A stretch of DNA of 64,000 bases from Myxococcales bacterium (GTDB taxonomy: Bacteria; Myxococcota_A; Bradymonadia; UBA7976; UBA1532): the NCBI GenBank assembly GCA_020633555.1, contig JACKDL010000003.1, forward strand, positions 248,001 to 312,000. Reading direction: 5' to 3'. The position numbers and the translations under genes were made by a program. This document shows positions 52,570 through 61,008 of this stretch, piece by piece. Under the pieces are notes generated by a model. The model had not been told where the DNA came from. It saw only the letters and a list, made by a program, of their open reading frames with translations, and searched no databases. Position 1 is the stretch's first letter. Every line of letters begins with the position of its first letter.

Positions 52570-55500
52570 AGCTCCAGGCTGAGGACCTCGAGGGTGCGCT
52601 GGGCGGGCTCCAGGTCGCTGCGGAACACGTAGCTGGACACCCACAGGGTGTTCCCGGCCACCTCGGCGTTGGCGTAGAAGCCGAACGCCCCCTGGTAGGC
52701 GCCCTCGGTGCCGCGCAGGTTCACCCGGGCCCAGCCCGACTCGGGGTCCCGGCCGCCGCGGCGGGCGAGCACCAGGTCGTGGCCGGTGGCGTCCTGGTAG
52801 ACGATGAGCGGGTTGCCGTTGCCGTCCAGGCGCACGTTGCAGTCGTCGCCCACGATGTGCACCGCGTAGTCGCGGCCGCCCGTGTCCAGCCGCACGCCGT
52901 CGTCCACCCAGTCGTCCAGGCCCAGCTCGGGGGCCAGGTAGCGCAGGCTGTCGGTCAAGCCGTCCTGGTAGCAGAGGTGGGCGTTGCCGTCGCCGTCGAG
53001 GAACAGATCCACGTTGGCGCCCATGTCGCCCTCGCGCTCGGGGTGGCCCCAGCCGGCGAGCTGCTGGGGCGGGGCGAAGCCCACGTCCATGAAGCGGCTC
53101 ATCCACAGGCTGCCGTTGGTGCGGTCGTACCAGGCCAGGGCGGGGTTGCCGTCGGGGCCGCGGGCCTGGCTGGCGAACAGGCCGGTGCCCTCGGGGTACA
53201 CGCCGGCGTCCACCGGGCCCTCGGGCAGGGCGATGCGGTGCACCACGAAGGGCTCGTTCCAGTCGGCGGCGCCCGTGGGCTCGGGGTTCTTGGCCAGCAG
53301 ATAGCGCAGCTCGCTGGCCCGCTCGCCCTCCACCTCGGTCTCCAGCACCTGGTACGCCACGCCCGGCACGCCGCGGGGGTCCAGGGTGACGGTGGCCCAG
53401 CGGCCCGGGCTGCCGCCCTCGGCCAGGGTGCGGGTGGCCCAGGTCATGCCTGCGCCCTGGGGGGTGCCCAGGGCGTACTTCAGCGCGTCGTTGTCCTCGT
53501 CGCGGTACACCACGTGGAGTTGCCCGGCCGGGCCCACCGCCAGGCTGGTGTGGGTGCCCACGTCCGGCCCCTCGTCGGCCACGCCGCCCCGGGGCCCGCT
53601 GGGGGCGCCCTCCACGTCGCCGCCCTCGGGCAGGCCGTCCACCCACATCCACTCGAAGCCGCCGGCGAAGGTGAAGCGGCCCACCACCAGGTCGCCCCAG
53701 GTCTGGGCGTAGGCGCTGACCCACGCCGCGTCGCCCACCACCTGCAGATCGCTGTAGGCGCCCACGAAGCCGGCCTCCAGGGGCTCGATCTCCACGCAGG
53801 CGCAGGCCCCGCCGGCGTTCAGGCAGGTGGCCGGATCGCCCATGCCGGGATCCTGCACCTCGGCCACGAAGCCCTCGGGGCAGTCGGTCTGCGCGCAGGG
53901 GCTGGGCACGGCGCGGCAGGCGTTGTCCTGCTCGCAGCAGAACTGGCCCTCGCCGCAGCCGCCGGCGCAGAAGGGCTCGCACTCGCACAGGCCCGCGTTG
54001 CACACCGCGCCCCGGCCCCCCGAGCAGCTCAGCGCCGCACAGACGCTGGGATCCTCGGTGCAGGTGACGGTGACGCAGGCGCCGTCCTGGCAGACCTGAT
54101 CCTCGGCACAGGCCGAGCAGGGATCGGTGCCCATGTCCTGGGCGGGCTCACCCCGGGCGGGCGGATCGTCGTCACAGCCGCCCAGGCCCAGCAGCGCCAC
54201 CACCGCGGCCAGCGCCCCCAGCCGCCGCCGGCGCAGGCCCAGCAGGCCCAGCAGCGCCAGCCAGCCCAGCCCCACGGGGGTGGGCGCGTCGCCGTCCACC
54301 GAGCAGCCGCAGCCGCCCTCGCCGCCGCCGCGCTGATCGGGGGGCAGCCGGCCGATCAGGCCCAGCTCGGCCACGGCCACTGGGATCTCGGTGGCGTTGC
54401 CCGCCTCGTCGGTGGCCCGCACGGTGGCGTACTCGGCGCCGGCGGGCAGCGTCAGCCGGCCGTCCACCAGCGGCTGCCAGTCGCCGCCGTCCACCCGCGC
54501 CGCCAGCGCGATGGCCTCGGGCGGGCTCACCATGTCGCGGGCCGACACCGCCAGCGCGCCGTCCTCGCCGCTCACCGACACCTCGGGGGCGATGCTGTCG
54601 ATGATGACCTCGATGGCCTTGGGCGTGGGATCCAGGGTGCGGTAGTCGTCCACCCGGCGCGCGCGTACGTAGATGGTGTGGCGGCCCTGCAGGATGAAGG
54701 CGGGGCTGCGCACCACCCGCTCGCGGCTGGGCGAGAACAGCGACCACGAGTGATCATCCACCCGCACGCTGTACTCCATCTCGGCGCCGTCCTCGGCGCC
54801 GTCCCAGGCGTCCAGGGCCAGGCGCACGAAGGGCCGCCGCCACACGCCGGTGCCGTCCTCCACGAAGTCGGCGGTGGGCGGGATGTGCACCGCCAGCACC
54901 TTGGCGTCCGTCTCGACCCGGGCCGCCACGCCCTCGCCCATGTTCACCTCTTCGCGGCGCTCCAGATCGGCGAACACGGCCAGCACCGTGCCGTCGTCGA
55001 TGCCCGTGACCGAGCCCTCCTGCAGGTTGAGCTGGTAGCCCATGATGTCGGGCAGGGCGATGGGATCGGCCAGCCCCTCCAGGGCGCCGTTCAGGATGGG
55101 CCCGATGAGCGCCGGCAGGAGCTGCACCAGCCGCTGCGCGCCGTCGGGCACGATCTCGTCGTTGGCCGCCTGCAGGTTCCGGATGGCGCCGGCCAGATCG
55201 CCGATGACGGGGATGACGCCGTTGTCGGGATCGAAGGCCAGGCCCAGGGGGATCTCGATGTCGGCGCGCAGGCTGAAGGCCCGGGCCCAGCGGCCCTCCA
55301 TGAACAGGTGGAAGTCGATCCACACGTCGGGGAGCGTGATGGTCAGCAGGGGATCGTCCAGCTCAAAGCCGCCGTCGCCGTCGGCGCGCACCGTGTTGGT
55401 GCCGATGCGGAACTCGGGCACCTCCTGGGGCGACAGGGTGACGGCCATGACGCCGCCGCGGCCCGCCAGATCCCGCAGGCCCGGCACCGCGATGGCCAGG

Positions 55501-56750
55501 AACTGCGTGCTGAGCTGCTCGATGTTCTCGCCCGACACGCTCAGGCACAGGGCGCCCGAGTTGTACGCCGCCCACAGGGCGTGCTGGAGGGTCAGCTCGT
55601 GGATGCCCAGGCCCACCTCGAAGGGCTGGCCGCTGGGGCTCTCGTTCAGGCGCAGGGCGGCCGAGCGCGGCGGCTCGTCGGTGGGCGGCTGGGCCCGCCG
55701 CGGCACGCAGCGGTTGCGCTCGCTCACCGCGCCGGCGATCACGCCCACCGACAGGCCCTCGTTCTCCACCTGCACGTAGCTGCCGGGGTTGCCGAAGTAC
55801 TGAATCACCGCGCTCAGGCCCGGGCTGAAGCCGCCCAGCAGCTCGCCGATGTCGAAGGCACCCTCCAGGCCCAGCGGCGCGGGGATGCACGCCCCGCTGT
55901 CCAGCCGGCACTTGCCCCCATCGCAGCGCGGCGCCTCCTCGATGGGGCAGTCGGCGTCCACCTCGCAGCTCCGGCAGGTGAAGTCCTCGAGCACGCCCGC
56001 CAGCAGATCCACCAGGGCGCCGTCGATGAAGCCCTGCAGCAGATCCTGAATGAGATCACCGATGAAGGGCAGGTTCAGCGCCCCATCGATCAGATCGCAC
56101 AGCGGGCTGAGGAAGCCGCCGTTGCCCTGCAGGCGGATGTTCAGATCCGCCAGCCGGTACTGGGGGTTCTGCAGCGAGAAGGTGAGGTAGCGGGTGGGAT
56201 CGGGGGTGGTCAGATCCAGATCCACGCTCACCGGGAACCCCGGGGCGTCCAGGCGGATGGCGCAGTCCACCACCGGCGAGGCACGCACGTCGAAGCGGGC
56301 GTTCAGCTCGTCGAAGGTGACGGTGGCCCGCAGGGTGGCCGCCCGCTCGGTGGGCGTGCCGTCCGCCAGCGGCGGCCCGGGGATGGGCTCCAGATCCACC
56401 GCCCCGATGCCCACGTTGACCTCGCAGCCGAGCTGCCCGTCGCTGCAGGGCTCGCTGTTGCAGTAGCCCCACTGGACCACCACCAGATCCCCGCCGTCGC
56501 CGGGGATGCACAGGCTCAGCCCCTCGGGGATCGCCTGGCTCAGCAGCGGCTCGACGTTCTCCTCCAGGAACTGCACGCCCGGCGCGCTGAGCCGGACCTG
56601 CACCGCCGAGTGGATCTTGTCCTTGTCGGGGAAGGCGGGGCCGTCGGGATCGCAGCCGGCGCACCCGTTTGACTGGCCGCAGGCGGCCACGGTCGCCACC
56701 AGGAAGACGCTGCGCAGGTAGACGCGCACCTCACGCCATCGGGTCGACAT
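52566..56750 (-). CDS. Large surface protein: MYXO-CTERM-like tail followed in frame by a lipoprotein signal
   Basis: 1394 residues. AGGAGG lies 9 bases before the ATG at 56750. The N-terminus has a signal peptide and lipobox-like VAAC. Residues about 30-800 are beta-rich with Cys pairs. At 813-843 there is a MYXO-CTERM-type tail: GCGCS, a hydrophobic stretch (GLGWLALLGLLGL) and four Arg (840-843). Without a stop, the frame then gives a second perfect lipoprotein signal: hydrophobic LGALAAVVALLGLGG and Cys859, then Cys-rich modules and a beta-propeller-like C-terminal part. It looks like two proteins joined end to end. Which product is made is unknown; the junction is discussed under findings. 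Confidence 0.82.
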   Translation of the reverse strand: MSTRWREVRVYLRSVFLVATVAACGQSNGCAGCDPDGPAFPDKDKIHSAVQVRLSAPGVQFLEENVEPLLSQAIPEGLSLCIPGDGGDLVVVQWGYCNSEPCSDGQLGCEVNVGIGAVDLEPIPGPPLADGTPTERAATLRATVTFDELNARFDVRASPVVDCAIRLDAPGFPVSVDLDLTTPDPTRYLTFSLQNPQYRLADLNIRLQGNGGFLSPLCDLIDGALNLPFIGDLIQDLLQGFIDGALVDLLAGVLEDFTCRSCEVDADCPIEEAPRCDGGKCRLDSGACIPAPLGLEGAFDIGELLGGFSPGLSAVIQYFGNPGSYVQVENEGLSVGVIAGAVSERNRCVPRRAQPPTDEPPRSAALRLNESPSGQPFEVGLGIHELTLQHALWAAYNSGALCLSVSGENIEQLSTQFLAIAVPGLRDLAGRGGVMAVTLSPQEVPEFRIGTNTVRADGDGGFELDDPLLTITLPDVWIDFHLFMEGRWARAFSLRADIEIPLGLAFDPDNGVIPVIGDLAGAIRNLQAANDEIVPDGAQRLVQLLPALIGPILNGALEGLADPIALPDIMGYQLNLQEGSVTGIDDGTVLAVFADLERREEVNMGEGVAARVETDAKVLAVHIPPTADFVEDGTGVWRRPFVRLALDAWDGAEDGAEMEYSVRVDDHSWSLFSPSRERVVRSPAFILQGRHTIYVRARRVDDYRTLDPTPKAIEVIIDSIAPEVSVSGEDGALAVSARDMVSPPEAIALAARVDGGDWQPLVDGRLTLPAGAEYATVRATDEAGNATEIPVAVAELGLIGRLPPDQRGGGEGGCGCSVDGDAPTPVGLGWLALLGLLGLRRRRLGALAAVVALLGLGGCDDDPPARGEPAQDMGTDPCSACAEDQVCQDGACVTVTCTEDPSVCAALSCSGGRGAVCNAGLCECEPFCAGGCGEGQFCCEQDNACRAVPSPCAQTDCPEGFVAEVQDPGMGDPATCLNAGGACACVEIEPLEAGFVGAYSDLQVVGDAAWVSAYAQTWGDLVVGRFTFAGGFEWMWVDGLPEGGDVEGAPSGPRGGVADEGPDVGTHTSLAVGPAGQLHVVYRDEDNDALKYALGTPQGAGMTWATRTLAEGGSPGRWATVTLDPRGVPGVAYQVLETEVEGERASELRYLLAKNPEPTGAADWNEPFVVHRIALPEGPVDAGVYPEGTGLFASQARGPDGNPALAWYDRTNGSLWMSRFMDVGFAPPQQLAGWGHPEREGDMGANVDLFLDGDGNAHLCYQDGLTDSLRYLAPELGLDDWVDDGVRLDTGGRDYAVHIVGDDCNVRLDGNGNPLIVYQDATGHDLVLARRGGRDPESGWARVNLRGTEGAYQGAFGFYANAEVAGNTLWVSSYVFRSDLEPAQRTLEVLSLEL

Positions 56751-56851
56751 CCTCAGGCCTCCTCTGTCCCATCGTGCGGGGTGGCGTGAAGGTAGGCCTC
56801 GCGCGCACGGGGGGTCAAGCCAGCCCCGCTGGGGGGGCGGGGCCACGATTC

Positions 56852-56881
56852 TTGCCGGTGCGCGGCGCGGGCCCCTACAAT
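56852..56881 (+). promoter_or_regulatory. Putative promoter of the PEGA kinase
   Basis: TTGCCG (56852-56857) and TACAAT (56876-56881) are separated by 18 bases, in the gap between the divergent surface-protein and kinase genes. The -10 box is a 5 of 6 match. Confidence 0.5.
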
Positions 56882-56924
56882 CCCCCGTGGTGGCAGCCAC
56901 CCCTGGAACGACGGACGACCGGAC

Positions 56925-59389
56925 GTGCAAGAAGGCCAGCGGTTCGGCCCATACGAGCTGATCAAGCGCATCGCCTATGGCGGGATGGCCGAGATCCACC
57001 TGGCGCGGGCGAGCGGCATCGGCGGCTTCGAGAAGCTGCTGGCCCTGAAGGTCATCCACCCGAAGTTCAGCACCGACCAGGAGTTCATCGACATGCTGGT
57101 GGACGAGGCGAAGATCGCCGTCCAGCTCAGCCACGTGAACGTCGGGCAGATCTTCGACCTGGGGCGCATCGAGGACACCTACTACATCGCGATGGAGTTC
57201 ATCGACGGCAAGGACCTCTACCAGCTCCTGGTGAAGTGCTCCGAGCTCGAGATCGAGATCCCCTTCGACATCATCGTCTTCATCGCCATGGAGGCCGCCG
57301 CCGGCCTGCAGTACGCCCACACCAAGGCCGACAACTACGGGCGCCCGCTCAACATCGTCCACCGCGACATCAGCCCGCAGAACGTGCTCATCAGCTACGA
57401 CGGCGAGGTCAAGATCGTCGACTTCGGCATCGCCAAGGCCAGCCAGCGCAGCAAGGAGACCGAGAGCGGGGTCATCAAGGGCAAGTTCTTCTACATGTCG
57501 CCCGAGCAGGCCTGGGGCGACCGCATCGACGCGCGCACGGACATCTTCAGCACGGGCATCTGCCTGTACGAGATGATCACTGGCGAGATGCTCTACAACG
57601 AGGAGAAGGCCCTGGCCCTCCTCGACAAGGTGCGCAAGGCCGAGATCCCGCCCATGCGGGCCCGCCGCCGCGACCTGCCCCCTGCCCTCGAGGGCATCAT
57701 CCTGAAGGCGCTGGCCCGGGATCGCGACAAGCGCTACCAGAGCGCGGGCGAGCTGCAGCGCGCCCTGTCGGCCTTCCTGTACAGCAACTGGCCCGACTTC
57801 AACCGCGGCCGGGTGAAGGCCTTCATGCGCCAGGTCTTCGGCGACCAGCGCTTCGTGCTGCCCATGCCCGCTGGCGGCCGCGCGGCGCCGCAGCTCAGCA
57901 TCGAGGCCCAGGCGCCGGCCCCCAAGGAAGAGGTGGTCGACCTCGACGCCACCGGCTCCTTGATGAGCGCCGACGACTACGACAAGGCGCCCGCCCACTC
58001 GGTGATCTTCGACCTGGGCCACTTCCAGGCGGCGCGATCGGCCGGGCCCGCCGAGGACGACGGCGATCCCACGGTGAACGCGGGCGGGGTCTACCTGCCC
58101 GACGACGACGACGACGACGCCGACAACGAGCGCACCATCGCCGAGGTGGTGTGGTCGCCCGGCGATCCGCTGCCCCAGGTGCCCCGGCCCCAGGCGCTGC
58201 ACCAGCTCCAGCCCGCCGACGACGACGACGAGGACGCCACCTCGGTGATCGGGGCGGGCGCCATCGAGGCCGTGCGGGCCATGGTGTCGGGGGGCGACCG
58301 GCCCACCACCGAGGAGCCGCCCACTTCGCTGTTCAATCGCGACGGCGGCCTGCCGGCGCCCGGCCGGGCCCACCGCCCCGTGCAGCCCACGGCCGGCTCG
58401 AACGTGCCCCTGTCGCCGGCCCCGCGGGGCCCCGTGCCCCCGGCGCGCGCCTCGCACCCGCCCCCGGCCCCCGATCGGCCGCTGGCTGCGGCGGATCTGC
58501 CGGCCATGCCGCCGCCGAACATGCCGCCCATGCCGCCGGGCCCCATGCCGCCGGCGCCCACGCCCATCCAGGCGCCCAGCCCGCCGAAGCCCATCCAGGC
58601 CCCGCCGGCGGTGAGCGTGCCGCGGCCAGCCGTCCCGGCCCCCCTGCCCCGCGGCCCGCCGCGCCGGCGCCGGCCGCGCGCCCTGCGCCTGCGGCCGCGC
58701 GCCCTGCGCCTGCGGCCCCCGCTGCCAAGGCTGCGGCGCCCGAGAAGCCGAAGCCCCGCAAGCGCAACCGGGGCGACGAGCGACACAAGCCCACCATCAC
58801 CGTCATGCCCGGCCGCAAGAAGACCGGGCTGGCGAAGCTGTTCAGCCCCAAGGGCGTCACCGCCCTGGGCATCCTGGCCCTGTTGGGCGTGGCGGCCTTC
58901 CTGGTGAAGCCCTTCTTCACCAAGCAGGACCCCGCTGCCGCCAACCTGACCCTGGTGGTGAAGGCCGTGCCCGCCAACGCCACGGTCACGCTCGACGGCG
59001 CCGAGCGCGCCAAGACCACGCCCGCCCGCATCGAGGGCCTGGTGCCCGGCACCCAGCACAACCTGCGGGTGGAGGTCTCGGGCTTCACCCCCTACGAAGA
59101 GACGTTCACCGTCCCCGTGGAGAGCCAGGACGGCGAGCTGCGCAAGAGCGTCTTCCTGCGCAAGGCCATGGGCGTGCTGCTGCTGAAGACCGAGCCGCCC
59201 GGCGCCGAGATCTACATGGACGGCAAGTACATCGGCGACACGCCGCTGACCAAGAAGCAGCTCGACCGCGACAAGAACGAGATCGTGCTGTTGATCCGCA
59301 AGGACGGCTTCCAGGACCGCCGCGAGGTGCTCACCTGGGGTGAGCAGACCACGCTGGAGCACACGGTCCAGTTGAAGGCGAACAAGTAG
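56925..59389 (+). CDS. Ser/Thr protein kinase with PEGA C-terminus (frame broken near 58640)
   Basis: The GTG start at 56925 gives a complete Hanks-type kinase: loop RIAYGGMAEIHLA, Lys in LALKVIHPK, catalytic HRDISPQNV, DFG in VDFGIAKAS, and SPEQAWG. A long acidic, then Pro-rich linker follows. At the six-C run 58639-58644 the frame changes; the continuation is read in the second frame: Ala/Pro linker, a basic stretch, a transmembrane helix (GVTALGILALLGVAAFLV) and two PEGA repeats (VPANATVTLDGAERAKT and EPPGAEIYMDGKYIGDT) ending at 59389. One extra C would restore a single protein of about 821 residues. It likely senses external conditions; substrates unknown. Confidence 0.85.
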
Positions 59390-59395
59390 GACGCC

Positions 59396-59671
59396 GTGGC
59401 CGACGACGACCTCACCTGGTTCCGGGCGCTGCACGCTCGGGATCAGGCCGAGCGCGCCGCCCGCCTGACCGCCGCCGAGGCGGATCCCACCAAAGAGCCG
59501 TTTGATTTCAATGCGCTGGCGCAGGCCATCGACGTCACGCCCGAGTACGGCCAGCCCGACTGGCCCGCCATCGAGGCGGCCTGGCGCGAGCGCTACTACC
59601 TGCGCTACCCCGACCTGCGCACCATGGCCGCGTTCATCGAGCTGATGGTGTCCATGGCGCCGTACCGGTAG
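59396..59671 (+). CDS. Small conserved-looking hypothetical protein
   Basis: 91 residues from a GTG 6 bp after the kinase stop. The sequence is soluble, with charged and aromatic residues (AAWRERYYLRYPDLRTMAAF) and normal codon use. It is probably co-transcribed with the kinase. No family recognised; the position suggests a kinase-linked role at most. Confidence 0.6.
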   Translation: MADDDLTWFRALHARDQAERAARLTAAEADPTKEPFDFNALAQAIDVTPEYGQPDWPAIEAAWRERYYLRYPDLRTMAAFIELMVSMAPYR

Positions 59672-59725
59672 GGCGCTGCCTGCGGCACTTCCGTGGTCCG
59701 GCCGATCCGGAGCAGGCGACCCGGC

Positions 59726-59890
59726 GCCACCTCGGGACGGAGCGCCATGCGACCCGCCGCCACCTCGGAGCGGAGCGGCAGGCGACCGGGCGGCACCTCG
59801 GAGCGGAGCGCCATGCGACCCGCCGCCACCTCGGAGCGGAGCGCCATGCGACCCGCCGCCACCTCGGAGCGGAGTGCCAGACCAGGGGGA
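59726..59890. repeat. 33-bp tandem repeat, 5 units
   Basis: Units begin at 59726, 59759, 59792, 59825 and 59858, with an exact 33-bp period. Each starts GCCACCTCGG or one mismatch of it and contains GGAGCGGAG. There are no spacers, so it is not a CRISPR array. Confidence 0.9.
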
Positions 59891-59912
59891 GCCGGCCGCA
59901 GGCCGGCGGTGC

Positions 59913-59930
59913 GGGGGACATTGGTCCCCC
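59913..59930. repeat. Perfect hairpin
   Basis: A 7-bp perfect stem (GGGGGAC paired with GTCCCCC) with a four-base loop lies between the tandem repeats and the palindromic element. It could be a transcript end, but there is no T tract. Confidence 0.7.
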
Positions 59931-59963
59931 GCCATCCAACACAGTAAACCCCGTTGATTGACA

Positions 59964-60599
59964 ACAGCTTTTCGTCGAAGCGGGGGGTGTCCGAGGGGGG
60001 CCGCCCCCTCGGCAGGGTCCCAGGGACAGCGTCCCTGGCCACGGATACCGCCACGGCCGCGAAGCGACCGACCCGGCGGAGACCGCAGCGGCAACCGCCG
60101 CCGCGGGCTCGACCGTGGCCGAAGGCCACGTGCACGCGCCGATCTGAGCCGCACAGGGTCCGAAGGATCGCGGACGGCGCGGAAGTGCATCCCGAAGCGA
60201 GTCACCACCGTGTTGGCCTGGACCAAGCTGCCTTTGGACCGCGACCTCGCACTCAAGTGCACCACGGCGACCTGAGCCAAGCTCGCGGACATGCGGCGCG
60301 CTGCGCTCAAGCGCAGCAGGTCGAACACCTCGTGCACTGCCAAGATCTGGCCCCGGCGAACCTCGACGCTCACGACCTGCTGCCTCGCTGTGAGTGCTTC
60401 GCCGCCGAGCGCCCCAAACCGCCCCGCGCACGCGGCTTCTGGGCCGCGTTCCAACCCGCGGCGACCATCGCCGCTGCGATCTCCACCCGGTCGTTCGCCT
60501 CGCTGCCGGGGTTTGGAATGACACCAGGGACGCCGTCCCTGGGACCCTGCCGAGGGGGTGGCCCCCCTCGGACTCCCCCTGGCTTCGTTGGCAAGCTGT
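59964..60599. mobile_element. Palindromic element with ~170-bp inverted arms (possible non-autonomous element)
   Basis: The left arm (59964-60133) and the right arm (60428-60599) are inverted repeats. They are closest in the outer ~77 bp (59964-60040 against 60522-60599), where one 49-bp core has only two mismatches. The inner 90 bp of each arm also align with gaps. Each outer core folds into two small hairpins (for instance CCAGGGAC...GTCCCTGG). The 294-bp centre has no complete gene. The form resembles a MITE or a dispersed structured repeat. No target duplication could be established by eye. Confidence 0.55.
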
Positions 60600-60627
60600 G
60601 GGTAGGCCAGCACGCGTTCTGTTGCCC

Positions 60628-60657
60628 CGCCGGGGGGGCTCAAGCGGCGCCCCCCCG
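60628..60657. repeat. G/C-run hairpin
   Basis: A run of seven G in CCGGGGGGGC pairs with a run of seven C in GCCCCCCCGG about 10 bases later. It mirrors the hairpin at 59913 on the other side of the palindromic element. Confidence 0.5.
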
Positions 60658-60748
60658 GTGCCCCCCATCCTCCGGACCTTCGATCGCGCCGTTGTGGTGT
60701 CCGCCGGTGGTCTGCGGCCTCTCGGCGGTCGCGGTCCCCGCCATTCGG

Positions 60749-60900
60749 CGACGTGGACGCGCTCCGGGCGGCCGCGGCGCTGGACCGGGCGCCGGAACGG
60801 GCCGTTGTGGCTTCCGACGGCGACGTGAAGGCGCTCCGGGCGACCGCCGAAGTCGCTCGGTCCGTCGATCGCGCCGTGGCAGCTTCCGACGGGCAGCGAC
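60749..60900. repeat. Degenerate ~71-bp direct repeat, two units
   Basis: Two successive copies begin near 60749 and 60820. They share GGCGACGTG, GCGCTCCGGGCG and TTCCGACGG at matching positions; part of a third copy precedes them. Copies differ at many bases. Confidence 0.6.
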
Positions 60901-60996
60901 CCCCGCCAGGTAGGCGTCTGTTTCCCACAGCTACGGCGAGGCTGCCGACCTAGGCCGGACCGGCACCGCAGGCTGGCCCAGTCGCCCCGCACGCCG

Positions 60997-61002
60997 TACC
61001 CT
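60997..61002 (+). promoter_or_regulatory. -10-like element adjoining a possible leaderless start
   Basis: TACCCT lies 6 bases before the ATG at 61009 of the NACHT gene. No -35 box or ribosome site is obvious. Confidence 0.3.
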
Positions 61003-61008
61003 CGCGCC

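Larger units (their letters stand above)
59672..61008. other. 1.3-kb gene-free repeat region
   Basis: No convincing gene is present here on either strand. Long open frames exist, but they are Arg/Pro/Gly-rich, lack ribosome sites and have codon use unlike their neighbours. The stretch holds 33-bp tandem repeats, several strong hairpins, a long imperfect palindrome and degenerate direct repeats, each listed separately. The centre (60134-60427) is less GC-rich than its surroundings. Confidence 0.7.

Noticed and set aside
52779..56672. A 1297-codon open frame opposite the large surface protein
   Set aside because: Antisense shadow of the same kind; no recognised family.
59726..59890. CRISPR array
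   Set aside because: The 33-bp units are directly adjacent with no spacers and no cas genes are near.
60134..60427. A tRNA or small RNA in the centre of the palindromic element
   Set aside because: No cloverleaf was seen by eye; a structured RNA is possible only as part of the whole element.
59954..60913. A 319-codon plus-strand frame and overlapping minus-strand frames in the repeat region
   Set aside because: Arg/Pro/Gly-rich, no ribosome site, unlike neighbour codon use, and they cross the palindromic repeats.
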